From NCBI RefSeq assembly GCF_019802345.1, contig NZ_JAINDZ010000020.1:1-64000 (forward strand): a stretch of 64,000 nucleotides of DNA, read 5' to 3'. This stretch comes from Methylosinus sp. Sm6 (GTDB lineage: Bacteria; Pseudomonadota; Alphaproteobacteria; Rhizobiales; Beijerinckiaceae). Positions 26,642 through 36,067 of this stretch are shown here, piece by piece; position 1 is the stretch's first letter, and the number at the start of each line of letters is the position of its first letter. The notes beneath the pieces are model-generated. The model saw only the letters and a program-made list of their open reading frames with translations. It had not been told where the DNA came from and ran no database searches. Both the position numbers and the translations under genes were made by a program.

Positions 26642-26878
26642 TCATCGACGTGGTCCGATTCGTTGGTCGAACAAGTCGCCGAGCCACGCCTCGATTACAT
26701 CGACCTCGGGGCACGTGACCGGGACATCTTCGGGCCAATCATCGGTGACAGTCCAAGCTTCGAGTTCTCGTTGCGCCTCTCGATCGATGTTCGACCGAGC
26801 GTGAATTCGCGCCGACACGACGCTGCGATCGGCGCCGCCGCAACGAGGATCGAGAGGATTTGCACGCGCTCGCGACAT
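26642..26878 (-). CDS. small hypothetical protein, mobile-element cargo
   Basis: A 78-residue frame with REAQRELEAWTVTDDWPEDV and VIEAWLGDLFDQRIG. I have a memory of similar short proteins beside conjugation genes in Rhizobiales, which supports the C-terminal 40 residues as real coding sequence. The first 30 residues and the start are doubtful, since no ribosome binding site precedes ATG 26878. It may be a decayed gene. Confidence 0.4.
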   Translation of the reverse strand: MSRARANPLDPRCGGADRSVVSARIHARSNIDREAQRELEAWTVTDDWPEDVPVTCPEVDVIEAWLGDLFDQRIGPRR

Positions 26879-26980
26879 CCCGGCAGGATCGCGCGCTCGG
26901 TCTCGAGCAAGAATGGCCTAATTTTACGCCGTGATGCGCTTTCCTACGCATCGCCATCGGAGAGACGGATGACGGCCGAC

Positions 26981-27340
26981 TCATGATCGCCGCGCTCGCC
27001 GAGGTCTCGGCGACACGGCGAGTCCGAGGAAGACGAGCACCGCTTGGTTGAGACGCAAAATGTCCTCTTCGTCCAAGCGCCCGACCTGTGCGCCGATCTT
27101 CGATTTCGGAACGGTGGTGACCTTGTCCGCCATCAAGCGGCAGGGCACGCGCAATCCGTTGCGCTCATTCGGCGCCACGGGCAGACGGAACAGAGGCGCG
27201 TCCGTCTCGTCTGTCGTGAAAGCGCAAATAGTGATGGAGTCCGTCGCGTCGAAACTGTCATCCTGTAGGATGACCACAGGGCGCGGCTTGCCTGCGTAGT
27301 CCTTGCCGCCGGCAACGGTCCAGATGTCGCCGCGTCTCAT
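26981..27340 (-). CDS. PemK/MazF-type toxin (endoribonuclease)
   Basis: A 119-residue protein with the family start MRRGDIWTVAGG and the blocks GKPRPVVILQDDSFDATDSI, FRLPVAPNERNGL, CRLMADKVTTVPKSKIG and LDEEDILRLNQAVLVFLGL. The conserved Arg-Pro-Val and the Lys/Thr positions typical of MazF mRNA cleavage are present. Its start overlaps the antitoxin stop at 27337-27340, giving coupled translation with the antitoxin first. Confidence 0.9.
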   Translation of the reverse strand: MRRGDIWTVAGGKDYAGKPRPVVILQDDSFDATDSITICAFTTDETDAPLFRLPVAPNERNGLRVPCRLMADKVTTVPKSKIGAQVGRLDEEDILRLNQAVLVFLGLAVSPRPRRARRS

Positions 27341-27576
27341 TCGTTACCGTTGTCATCGATGTCGATGACCGATGCCGCATCGATGAACGATTGGTCATCG
27401 AGAGAATGGGGGCTCATAGCGACGGCGAGCGACTGCCGATGCGCCTCTGCCCGGAAGGAAGCGGCGCGCACGTCCGGCACCCAAATCTGTATAGGGCGCA
27501 GCCCTTGGGCGCGCAGGCGCTCGCGATGATCGCGCACCTTGACGCGGGAGGGCTTGGGCTTCGCGACCGAGGCCAT
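27337..27576 (-). CDS. MazE-type (DUF3018) antitoxin
   Basis: A 79-residue protein: basic N-terminus, then RVKVRDHRERLRAQGLRPIQ, IWVPDVRAASFRAEAHRQS and an acidic tail ending in DIDDNGNE that would wrap the toxin. AGGAGACTGATC precedes ATG 27576. Its start lies 16 bp from the GGTTACATGTAACC palindrome, probably its autoregulatory operator. Confidence 0.85.
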   Translation of the reverse strand: MASVAKPKPSRVKVRDHRERLRAQGLRPIQIWVPDVRAASFRAEAHRQSLAVAMSPHSLDDQSFIDAASVIDIDDNGNE

Positions 27577-27591
27577 GATCAGTCTCCTATT

Positions 27592-27605
27592 GGTTACATG
27601 TAACC
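27592..27605. promoter_or_regulatory. palindromic operator upstream of the toxin-antitoxin pair
   Basis: GGTTACATGTAACC is a perfect 14-bp palindrome 16 bp upstream of the antitoxin ATG, where autorepression by the antitoxin complex would act. Confidence 0.6.
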
Positions 27606-27690
27606 TACCACGAGCCGTCGCGTTTCGACAATCCCGACCTTTTGCATCGGCTCGGGTCGCGGCCGGGCCTCCACGGGGCTCGAGTTTTCA

Positions 27691-29799
27691 TCATAGCCCC
27701 AGCCCGCGTTTCCGGCCGAGGTCCCACTCGATGCCGCCGCCGTCACGGTAAACGCCGCTGAGATATTGGCCGATGCGCTTTTCGAGAACGGGCTGCCAAG
27801 GCACGAGCTGGAAGCCGAGGCCGTCCTCGATCATCGCGAAGCGCCCGCTGGCCAGATTGGCGACGCCAGCCAGCCGCCCCGACACATATTCGCCCGGCCC
27901 GCTCGGCGAATACGATAGCCCGCGCTCGACCGCCATCTGACGGCCGACGCGTTCCACCTCCCGCCGCTCCAGCGTCGCGATGGCGCCGCGTGGGATGGAG
28001 ATGGATTTTCTATTGTCCGTCGCAAGGCCCATTTCCACCAGCCGCTCGGCGCGCCGGTGGAGCGCATTCTTCACGTCCCGACCGAAGCCTGCTTCTACTA
28101 TCGGACTCTGCTTGTCGGCGACGAGTTCGCGGTCGAGCCACGTCGCTCCGTCGCTCGCGATCTGCCGTTCGAGCTCGAAGGTCGAGAGCGTGCGCACGCG
28201 GAGTCCGTCGCCACCCTGGGCCAAATCATAACTTTGGCCGCGCTCGACGATATCCTTCGGGACGCGCCAATGGTCCGCGTCGACGCGTTCGACGTGCCCA
28301 GCCCGGCGCAGCGCCTCCAGCCGGCGGACATGGAAGCGAACGAATGCCTCCGGGTCCTTGCCCTGCCGCTCGAAGCTCGCGCGAATGCGTTCGAGATGAG
28401 CGCTCGGCCGGTAGACGCCGCCGTCCTCCGCGACGATGGCGATGTTGCGGTCGGCGGGCCTCTGACCGGAAACGGCGGGCGCGGCTTCGACGATCATGCC
28501 GCGGCCGACCTCCTCGATGCGGGTCGGATCGGCGAACTCCATGTGATGGACTCGTCCGTCGACGCCGTCGACGACGAGGTAGACGCGCTCACTCATCTCG
28601 TCGCCGGCCAGGCCTTTGGCCAGCACCCGGCCGATGATCTGCTCCTTTCCGGTCTCCCCGTGGCAAGCATATTGCCCGACGCCGCGCTCGTCCGCCAGAC
28701 CGTGACCGGCCAGCGCCCTACGGATGGTCTCGATCGCTTCGTTGCGCGCTCCCAATTCTTTCAGCATCGGCTCGGCACGGTCGGAAATGGTCCATCGTCC
28801 CGTCTCGAGTTCGGCAGCGAGCCCGTAGCGCTCCAGACGCCGCGCGCGACCGAGCAGCAGCGCCCGGTTTTCTCGGACAAGATAGGAGGCGCCTTCCCCG
28901 AGCCTGAGATCAATGACGCCGTGTTCGCGCTGCTCGGCGAGCAACATCTTGTCGAGCCGCGTCAGCCGCTCCGCCGCAACTTCGTTCGCGAGCTTCGTCT
29001 GAAGCTCGATCTCGCTCAGGTGGCCGAGCTCCAGCGTGACGAGTTCGCTCGCCCGGTGACGAACGCTGTGAGCGATATAGTCGCCGGCGATATTGAGGAT
29101 ACGGCCGTCGTCGAGCACACCCCGGACGATGATATGGGTGTGAGGATGGCCGGTGTTGTGATGGTCGACGGCGATCCAGTCGAGACCTGTGTCGAGGTCC
29201 TTCTCCACCTGCCGCATGAGGTCGCGGGTGAAGCCGCGTAGATCGGCCATGTCGACGGAATCCTCCAGCGCGACGATGAAGCGGAACTGATGACGATCGT
29301 CGCGTCCGCGCTCGACAAAGGCGCGGCCGTCCGCCTCATTCTCGATCGCCGAATAGGCGTGGCCTTTCTCGCCGTCGCGGGTGACGCCATCGCGTTCGAG
29401 ATAGTGGAGATGGGCATCGACGGCCTTGCTCATCGCGCCGCGCATCTTAGCACTATGAGAGCCGCGTTGTGGATTGAGCTTCACGACGCGCGCCTTGACG
29501 ACGACGCGACGCGATCGAAACCGTCCGGCGGAGTCGCGTTGCCAACCGCCGCCGTCTCTCGGCAACGACGCCGCCACCTTCGCGCCTCGTCCCCGCGCGT
29601 TGAACCGGCCGCTTCTTTCTCCTTTCCGGCCGTCCGCCGACGCCGGACCCAGGCCGATCCGGCCGGGATCGCCGCCGGCCTTTCGGACGGCGATCTCGAC
29701 CTGCCGGACGAAGGAAAGCGAGCGCGGACTGACGCTCCTTCCGCCGGTTCGGGATCGGCCGGGTCGAGTGTGGAAATCGTCTCTGTCGTCGCTCGCCAT
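27691..29799 (-). CDS. relaxase/mobilization nuclease with DUF3363 domain
   Basis: A 702-residue conjugative relaxase of the VirD2-like/DUF3363 type common in alphaproteobacterial integrative elements. The HUH-like metal site is seen in DHHNTGHPHTHIIVRG near residue 220. The N-terminal 120 residues are basic and low-complexity; the C-terminal half is the DUF3363 region (YLVVDGVDGRVHHMEF, QLVPWQPVLEKRIGQYLSGV). ATG 29799 gives MASDDRDDFHTRPGRSRTGG, the usual N-terminus; the frame extends upstream to 30006 without family similarity. The element has no visible type IV secretion genes in this window, so it is probably mobilizable rather than self-transmissible, or truncated. Confidence 0.88.
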   Translation of the reverse strand: MASDDRDDFHTRPGRSRTGGRSVSPRSLSFVRQVEIAVRKAGGDPGRIGLGPASADGRKGERSGRFNARGRGAKVAASLPRDGGGWQRDSAGRFRSRRVVVKARVVKLNPQRGSHSAKMRGAMSKAVDAHLHYLERDGVTRDGEKGHAYSAIENEADGRAFVERGRDDRHQFRFIVALEDSVDMADLRGFTRDLMRQVEKDLDTGLDWIAVDHHNTGHPHTHIIVRGVLDDGRILNIAGDYIAHSVRHRASELVTLELGHLSEIELQTKLANEVAAERLTRLDKMLLAEQREHGVIDLRLGEGASYLVRENRALLLGRARRLERYGLAAELETGRWTISDRAEPMLKELGARNEAIETIRRALAGHGLADERGVGQYACHGETGKEQIIGRVLAKGLAGDEMSERVYLVVDGVDGRVHHMEFADPTRIEEVGRGMIVEAAPAVSGQRPADRNIAIVAEDGGVYRPSAHLERIRASFERQGKDPEAFVRFHVRRLEALRRAGHVERVDADHWRVPKDIVERGQSYDLAQGGDGLRVRTLSTFELERQIASDGATWLDRELVADKQSPIVEAGFGRDVKNALHRRAERLVEMGLATDNRKSISIPRGAIATLERREVERVGRQMAVERGLSYSPSGPGEYVSGRLAGVANLASGRFAMIEDGLGFQLVPWQPVLEKRIGQYLSGVYRDGGGIEWDLGRKRGLGL

Positions 29800-30082
29800 T
29801 CCGAGATGATCGGCGCCGAAATCGCTCTGCGCAATGGCCTGCGAACTCCGATCGCAGGCGAGCGCAAAAATGCCGGCTGTAGCGTAGAAACGGCGAGGCA
29901 TGCCACGTCGCACCTCTCGAACGCGTGTCTCTATCATGCTGCAAATATGAACGAATTCGACTCTGGCGAAAACCGCCGCACATCGCGCCGTATCATGCCT
30001 GCGCATTTGTAGCCTGCAAAAACCAATGTGCAGACAACAAATTACGAGCGCAGCGAGGCGCGAACGTCAGTTCGCTTTATCT

Positions 30083-30760
30083 TGCCCTCCTAAACCGTAA
30101 GGGAGTTCCCCCGGCTTTGCCGGGGTGGCAGTATGAGTTTGACGTTTTCAGCAGTCCACCGTCGAAATTTCCAGTCGTGAGCCGCCAAGCACACGATGAG
30201 GAAATCCGACGTATGAAAGCTTAAGTCACACGCGGTGGGACTGCAAATATCACGTTGTGTTTATTCCCAAATGCGGCAGGAAGGCGCTGTATGGCGAACT
30301 GCGGCGTCACCTCGGGGAAGTTCAAGAAACTGGCCGCGCAGAAGGAGAGCCGGATCGAGGAGGGGCATTTGATGCCCGACCACGTGCACATGATGATCGC
30401 GATCCCGCCGAAATACGCGGTGTCCCAGGTGGTGGGATACATCAAAGGCAAGAGCGCGATCCATCTGGCGCGGGTTTACGCGGAGCGGAAGCGCAATTTC
30501 GTGGGGCAGCATTTTTGGGCGCGCGGATATTTCGTCTCGACCGTAGGTCGGGACGAACAGGTGATCCGGGAATATATCCGCAACCAGGAACTCGAAGATG
30601 CGCGTCTGGAACAGTTGAACCTTTGGCGATGACGAGACGCGGCCGCCTATAGGCGGCCAGGACCAATCGGGGCCGCGTCAGCGACCCCGTAGCCGCTATG
30701 AGCGGCTCACATCATAAAGCCCCCGGCTTTGCCGGGGGATACTTACTCGCCCTCCTAATC
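30083..30760 (+). mobile_element. IS200/IS605-family element, inactive
   Basis: A tnpA remnant is flanked by near-identical hairpins: CCCCGGC-TTT-GCCGGGG at 30109-30125 and again at 30721-30737. The ten-base sequence GCCCTCCTAA occurs just outside both ends (about 30084 and 30750). This fits the subterminal hairpins of IS200-type single-strand transposons. Boundaries are approximate, and no tnpB is present. Between the relaxase start (29799) and the element nothing else is recognised. Confidence 0.7.
30213..30632 (+). pseudogene. tnpA: IS200-type Y1 transposase tnpA, frameshifted twice
   Basis: The protein can be followed across frames: SLSHTRWDCKYHVVFIPKCG... then KLAAQKESRIEEGHLMPDHV..., with FWARGYFVSTVGRDEQVIREYIRNQE at the end (motif flanks only). 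The HUH pair is in MPDHVHMM, and the catalytic Tyr is in VIREYIRNQ. Two lesions break it: ATGAAAGCTTAAG near 30213 appears to have lost one A relative to the expected ATGAAAAGC, and GAAGTTCAAG near 30320 shifts the frame again. It cannot make a full transposase. Confidence 0.8.
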
Positions 30761-31130
30761 GAGCGTCGTCATGTTCACTTCTTCCCCACGTGTGTCTTCG
30801 TCTTTGGATCGTATCCGTTTCCTTTCCTCGATGCGACAGCCTACGTCGGGATGCGCTGCGAAGCGCCTAGCGGCCATATAGTCGTTCGTGCTCGGTCTCG
30901 CGTGTCGAGCGGGCGCACATTTTTGCGTCTGGATCTCGGCGCCACAAGCAGTCGGGCGCGCTGTCGGCCTCCGAGGAGGTGTCGCCGCCGGCAAGATATC
31001 GCGCTCTCCGCATCCGCTTCGATCCGCCAGGTTCTCTCCCGCCGAATGGCGGAACTCGTGTCGGCGCCGCGCCGTCAATTCGTCGTCGTGTCGTCGTTCC
31101 TGAGCGCTTCGATCGACTCCGCTGGCGCGC
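30761..31130. other. insertion-sequence debris without a recognised gene
   Basis: Between the IS200 element and the IS110 remnant I see only short frames with biased composition and nothing that matches a family I know. Confidence 0.4.
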
Positions 31131-32206
31131 TCACGACGCGATCGCCAGCGTCCTCTTCGCTCCTCTTTTCGGCGAGCCCGAGAACTCTTCCTGCGCCGAG
31201 ATGCGGAACGCGCCGTCGTCGATCCACATCCGATGCATGATGACGGCGAGCTTGCGCGCCACCGCGACGACGGCGCGCTTGTGGCCGCGCTTCACCGCGA
31301 TCTTGACGCCCCACGCCTTCACGGCGCACCATTTCTTCGAGCGCACGAGCATGGCGCTGTGGCCGCTTCGTAGAGCGCCGTGCGCTCTTCGCCGTCGCCG
31401 CATTTGGAGATATGGCCGTCGATATCGATCGTATCGCCGCTCTGAATTCGGCGCTACGTCAGTCCGAAATGCGCGCCGACGGTCTTGGATTTGGCGAAGC
31501 GGGTCGGATCGTCGACCGCCGCTTTGAACGACGGCACCGTCATCGGATCGACGCCCGGAATCGCCATGAAGCGGCGGCAGAACTCGTCGCAGCCGACCAA
31601 CTGGACGAGCAGCGTGTGCAGCCGCTTGTATTCGCTCCACAGCGTCGACCAGGCGCGCAGCATGCACTCCGTCACGCCGGCAATGAGCCGGTGATGCGCC
31701 ACGAGCTCGCGCACGCGTCTCGAACGAGCTACGCTGAACGCGCGGACCCAGCATCAAACCGAACACTTTCAGCGACTGACGAACTTCATTCTCTATGTCG
31801 GGAAGCTTGCGTTTCAGCGTGCGCCGATGCGTCAGCAACAATAGCAGCCGATGGCTCTCCACGCTCTTGACATGAACCGGCAGGAACCAGCCAGTGCGCA
31901 CCAGCTGCGCGAGCCCGTGGGCGTCGCTCCGGTCAGTCTTGTTGCGCTGAATCTTCAAAGCGGCGGCCGCCTGTCGGCGTTCCAGAAGCACCACGGGCAG
32001 AGGCCGAGCGCTGCCAATTCGCAGTGCAGCCAGGGCGCCACCGAGCCGACTTCATGGCCGATCCGTTCCAGACGCGGCAGATAGGGTTCGAGCGCCGCGG
32101 CGATCACGCCGGGATCGGTCGGAACGGCCGTCTCCAAGACGATCTCACCGTCTTTGCTCGCCACCACGCAGATGGTGGTCTTTGTCGAAGAAGTGTCGAC
32201 GAACAA
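31131..32206 (-). pseudogene. IS110-family (DEDD) transposase, several frameshifts
   Basis: Pieces in different frames line up as one IS110 transposase. The N-terminus is FVDTSSTKTTICVVASKDGE. Next come LLERRQAAAALKIQRNKTDR and SDAHGLAQLVRTGWF, with the DRSDAHGLA block typical of DEDD transposases. A middle piece contains LVGCDEFCRRFMAIPGVDPM, and a C-terminal piece contains KWCAVKAWGVKIAVKRGHKR and AVIMHRMWIDDG. The frame changes near 32000, near 31740 and near 31450, so it is inactive. It marks the left border zone of the small-molecule island. Confidence 0.75.
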
Positions 32207-32569
32207 GCCGTCGGAGCGTGGCGCGATAGCGGGCAGATCGCACGTGGCGGCAACAGCTGTCGTGTCGGTTGTCGTCCGAATTGGCGCCGGACGATTGGCG
32301 ACGCGTCGGCTGTCGTTCTGCTCGATGAACTGCGGAGCCTTGTCCAGAACGACAGCCCGGAGGCCGAGAGAACGGCGGATCGAGGGCTGTCATTTTCCTC
32401 GATCAGAGGGAGGAGCGCGGCTACATAGGCGACGGTCTCGGATGGCAATGAACGGCCCGTCACGATAATCCTCGTAGCAGCGTGGCGCCGCATTATAGGC
32501 CGCATTGTCGCAGCTGCGAGAACAGCCATTAGTTTGTCCGAGGGGTCTCGAAATCGCCTGGGCCTGATC

Positions 32570-32790
32570 AGCGGTGAACGGCCGGTCGCGCATTCTGAAG
32601 GCATCAACGGCGTTCTGCATGTCGACGGTTATGCCCGGGTCGAGCGATTGGCCGCCAAAGACGACGCAGTGCTCGCCGCCTGTTCGGCGCGCACGAGCCG
32701 CAAGTTTTACGAAGCGTCCGAAGCCACGGCCGTGCTCGTGGTGGCCGAAGCGTTGCGCCGGACCGGCGACTTCATGCCGTCGAGACACGC
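32570..32790 (+). pseudogene. IS66 transposase (TnpC) fragment
   Basis: The frame SGERPVAHSEGINGVLHVDG, RVERLAAKDDAVLAAC and SRKFYEASEATAVLVVAEAL matches the middle of IS66 TnpC (RP.AHL.GFSGVLQVDGYAGY...CWAHVRRRFYEL). CSARTSRKFYE replaces CWAH.RR.FYE, showing local damage. Both ends are missing. The neighbouring 32207-32569 shows no clear gene. A second IS66 remnant lies at 61.4-61.8 kb. Confidence 0.65.
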
Positions 32791-32888
32791 ACGCATATAT
32801 ATCTATAATTCATATAAACTATATAGACATATGCAGACGCTTGTTATATAAGCCATTGCTGGCCCATAGTAAGATGAGGTCGACAGCG

Positions 32889-33740
32889 ATGCAAAAGGTC
32901 CGTGACATTGCCGATGACGTGAAGGGCTTCGGACGGATATTGGCGCGTGCGCGTAAGGAGAGAGGATATAGTCAGCTCGCGCTGGCCATGATGGCGGAGG
33001 TTTCTCCCAAGCATCTCAGCTTTCTCGAGACGGGTCGATCGAGACCCAGCAGGGCGATGTTGGCGACGCTCGTCGAAACTCTGGCGGTGTCGGAAGACGA
33101 CAAGAGGGATTTCTATGTCGCGGCTGGTTTCGCGCCGCGCCAAAATCCGTATTTCGACGATATTTGCTCCTCGACGCTCTCCGGGATGTCGCTCATCTTG
33201 CGGAGCGCCGAGCCCTTTCCGGCCGTCGTGCTAGATCGATTCTGGCGCATCGTCATGATTAACCGTCCTTACGGCGTGTTTATCGAGGCGCTCAGTCGCG
33301 GCCGTATCGTCTCCGAGCAAGCATACACTCTGTTGCCTGAACCAAGGGTCAATTCGATCGAGGCGATGATCGGCTCCGACTATTATCTCTCGCGGGTCTT
33401 GTCATGGCGCGAGACGATCTCATCCGAACTGTCTCGCGTGAAACGAGAGGTATCGCTGGACCCCGATTCGCAACGACGCGCGTGGTTGTCGCGGATCGAG
33501 ATCGACGCGCGCTCTCGCGGCCTCATCTGCGGCCCGGAGTTCGAGCGGCGTGGCGACGACATCACGCCTTTTGTGCCCGTCAAGATGCGAATGGGACCGA
33601 TGGAGGCGAATCTGGTCAATGTCGTGATGCCGCTCCAGGGCGATGGACGCGACCGCCCGTCCGGCCTGCGCGTCAAACTCTATTATCCGGCCGACAATCG
33701 CGCCGAGCAAGCGCTCCGCGATTATGCGTTCAAGAATTGA
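32889..33740 (+). CDS. XRE-family regulator with MmyB-like ligand-binding domain
   Basis: A 283-residue regulator. The N-terminal HTH is GFGRILARARKERGYSQLAL, AMMAEVSPKHLSFLETGRSR and PSRAMLATLVETL. The C-terminal domain (about residues 105-283) matches the MmyB PAS-like domain: FPAVVLDRFWRIVMINRPYG. ATG 32889 is preceded by GAGG nine bases away; ATG 32874 is an alternative that adds MRSTA. An AT-rich promoter region (about 32790-32870) precedes it. It is convergent with the amidase gene, the 3' ends overlapping by 19 bp. It is the only regulator inside the island and so the first candidate to bind the three 17-bp operators, but nothing in the sequence proves this. Confidence 0.88.
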   Translation: MQKVRDIADDVKGFGRILARARKERGYSQLALAMMAEVSPKHLSFLETGRSRPSRAMLATLVETLAVSEDDKRDFYVAAGFAPRQNPYFDDICSSTLSGMSLILRSAEPFPAVVLDRFWRIVMINRPYGVFIEALSRGRIVSEQAYTLLPEPRVNSIEAMIGSDYYLSRVLSWRETISSELSRVKREVSLDPDSQRRAWLSRIEIDARSRGLICGPEFERRGDDITPFVPVKMRMGPMEANLVNVVMPLQGDGRDRPSGLRVKLYYPADNRAEQALRDYAFKN

Positions 33741-35107
33741 TCGACGGACTTGAGTTGCGGGCGACGCAGCGAAAATCCAGCTATTTTGTCGAAGGTCCTC
33801 GCCACATGGAAGAGCAGCCGCTCCCTCCCCTTCGGCGCGACCAATTGGCAGCCCACCGGCAATCCCTCCTCGGTAAAGCCGGCGGGCATCGCCAAGGCCG
33901 GATGTCCCGTGAGGTTGAACAGACAGGTGAAGCCGATATCGGTGGGCGATATGGGTAGCCTGTCGTCTGGCTCCACCGCTGTCAGCCGGTCGATTCGCGG
34001 CGGCGCAAAGCATTGAACCGGCGACAAGATCAGATCGACGCCGACGAACACATCCTCGATTGCGGACGCGAGGCGCTTTCGCTGGATAACCGCCGCCTCG
34101 ACCCTATCGGCATCGGCCGTCGCGCCGAAGGCGAGCAATCGCCGCAGACTCGGCGAAACCGGTGTTTCCAGCCCTGCGTGGACACCCACCGCTTCCCGAG
34201 CGCAGAGGATCATCCAGAGTTCTGCGCATTCGCGCCAAGCAGGCAGATGAATCGGCTCCAGCTTCATTCCGAGATCGACGAGGCGGCACTCGGTCTCCCT
34301 CATGGCTCGCGAAATGAGCGGGTCCACTGCCTCCTCGCTCCAAATTCGATCGACGCCGACGCGCAGCGCGCCTCCATCAGGCTCGTCGACTTCGACGCTC
34401 CTACGCGCGGCTCCCGCAAGCGCCATGAACAGCGCTTCGAGATCCGCTGGAGAGCGCGCCATCGGACCGACATGGTCGAGCGACGGCGCGAGTGGAAAAA
34501 CGCCCGTCGTGTCGACGAGGCCTGCGGTCGGCTTCAAGCCGAACAAATTGTTTGCGGCGCTCGGATGACGTATCGAGCCGCCGCTATCCGTTCCGACGGC
34601 GGCGAAGCAGAGGCCGGCCGCCGTCGCGACACCGGAGCCGCTGGACGAGGCGCCCGGCCAGTAGTCCATATGCCAGGGATTACGCGGCGCCCCGATGATG
34701 GGATCATGCAGACCGAAAGCTCCTTCCGGAAGGTTGAGCTTGCCGAGCATTACGAGGCCGGAGTCGTCGAGACGCGTCACGACCGCGGCGTCGCGGATCG
34801 GATAGTGGTCGGTCAGTCGCGCAGCGCCGTTCGATGTGGCGACGCCCCTTGTCGCGAGAGAATCCTTGACGGCAATCGGCACACCGTGCAGCGGGCTTCT
34901 GATCCGACCCGCCTCCAGCTCCGCATCCGCACGGCAGGCTTGTCGCCGCGCCAGCGACGCGGACACGGTGACATAGCTGCGCAAAACGGAATCTCGCGCA
35001 GTGATGCGGTCGAGCATGTGCTCGACGACATCGATCACGCGCAATTCGCGCCGATGCAATGCCTGCGCCAGCCGAACCGCCGTCCAATCGTGGATATGCT
35101 CGTTCAC
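33722..35107 (-). CDS. amidase-signature family hydrolase
   Basis: A 461-residue amidase-signature enzyme with an intact Ser-cisSer-Lys triad: Lys in PIAVKDSLAT (near residue 79), cis-Ser and nucleophile Ser in PGASSSGSGVATAAGL (near 151) and GTDSGGSIRHPSAANN (near 172). Family members hydrolyse amides or carbamates. The C-terminus (GHPALAMPAGFTEEGLPVGC) is typical. Its ATG overlaps the nitroreductase stop (35104-35107), so it is the last gene of a four-gene operon with the TonB receptor, flavin monooxygenase and nitroreductase. No signal peptide. Confidence 0.93.
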   Translation of the reverse strand: MNEHIHDWTAVRLAQALHRRELRVIDVVEHMLDRITARDSVLRSYVTVSASLARRQACRADAELEAGRIRSPLHGVPIAVKDSLATRGVATSNGAARLTDHYPIRDAAVVTRLDDSGLVMLGKLNLPEGAFGLHDPIIGAPRNPWHMDYWPGASSSGSGVATAAGLCFAAVGTDSGGSIRHPSAANNLFGLKPTAGLVDTTGVFPLAPSLDHVGPMARSPADLEALFMALAGAARRSVEVDEPDGGALRVGVDRIWSEEAVDPLISRAMRETECRLVDLGMKLEPIHLPAWRECAELWMILCAREAVGVHAGLETPVSPSLRRLLAFGATADADRVEAAVIQRKRLASAIEDVFVGVDLILSPVQCFAPPRIDRLTAVEPDDRLPISPTDIGFTCLFNLTGHPALAMPAGFTEEGLPVGCQLVAPKGRERLLFHVARTFDKIAGFSLRRPQLKSVDQFLNA

Positions 35108-35973
35108 CGCGCCAGGTTCAAATTGCGAAGGGCCGCATTATACGCCTCTCGCCCGTCTCGGGTATGCAAATTGAAGAGCCGGCGCAACGAATAGTCGCTC
35201 CAGACCACCTGTTTTAGTCTCTGCTCTCCCTGGAAATCGGCCATGCGGGCGTCGTAGCTCTCGACGAGAACCGCATCGGCGGCGGCGTCATAACGCTCTT
35301 TGTGAAGGACTGCATCCTGCGGCAATCGTGGTTTTACTCCCGTGGGACGATCGGGATCCGGATAACCGACGCACATGCCGAAGATCGGAACCACATGCGA
35401 CGGAAGCGCCAACTCATCGCGCAATTCCTGCTGATAAAGTCGTACGGCGCCGATGTAGCACAAGCCGAGGCCGAGCGATTCGAAGGCGACGGCGGCATTC
35501 TGAGCGGCGAGAGAGACATCGACCAAGGCCGTGGCCAAGGGGTCCAGATTATCGGGGTCGAGATCGTCGCCGTGCGCGGAGATCCTTTCGGCAACGCGTC
35601 GATGCCGCGACAAATCAGCGGACCATATCAGATACAGCGGAGCTTCACGTATCCACCTCTGGTCGGCGACGCCGAGACAGAGGCGCGCCTTTCTCGCCGG
35701 GTCCTCGACTGCGACCACGCTCCACAATTGCAGGTTGAGCGAGGACGAGGCCGATTGGGCTGCGGCGATTGCCGCCTGCAGAGCCCATGGTTCTACTGAT
35801 CGCGGGAGAAATGCGCGGACGGAACGATGCCCGAGTAGAACCGAGAGCGTCGGATTCCACTGCTCCGGCTCCGCGCAAGGCACGCGATAGCGCTCGTCCA
35901 ACGCTGCACGCGCTTCGACCCGCGTGTTCGTTGCCGCGATCGCAGATCGGATGTTTACGGCGGATGTCGACAT
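35104..35973 (-). CDS. nitroreductase-family flavin enzyme
   Basis: A 289-residue FMN-dependent nitroreductase-fold protein. LLGHRSVRAFLPRSVEPWAL (near residue 45) is the N-terminal FMN-binding block, AQSASSSLNLQLWSVVAVED follows, and AAQNAAVAFESLGLGLCYIG is the dimer-interface helix. The C-terminal segment resembles NfsA-type oxidoreductases that use NAD(P)H. ATG 35973 has AAAGG upstream; the frame extends to 36042 without such a signal. Next to a flavin monooxygenase, it may supply reduced FMN or reduce the product. The start lies 95 bp after the monooxygenase stop. Confidence 0.88.
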   Translation of the reverse strand: MSTSAVNIRSAIAATNTRVEARAALDERYRVPCAEPEQWNPTLSVLLGHRSVRAFLPRSVEPWALQAAIAAAQSASSSLNLQLWSVVAVEDPARKARLCLGVADQRWIREAPLYLIWSADLSRHRRVAERISAHGDDLDPDNLDPLATALVDVSLAAQNAAVAFESLGLGLCYIGAVRLYQQELRDELALPSHVVPIFGMCVGYPDPDRPTGVKPRLPQDAVLHKERYDAAADAVLVESYDARMADFQGEQRLKQVVWSDYSLRRLFNLHTRDGREAYNAALRNLNLAR

Positions 35974-36067
35974 TCGAAGGCCTTTCATGAGAATCGTCCG
36001 ATCGGCCGCTGTCGCGGCCGAAAGCAGCTCGCGAACTTGCAACCGATGATGATCGCAATCGGTCCAA

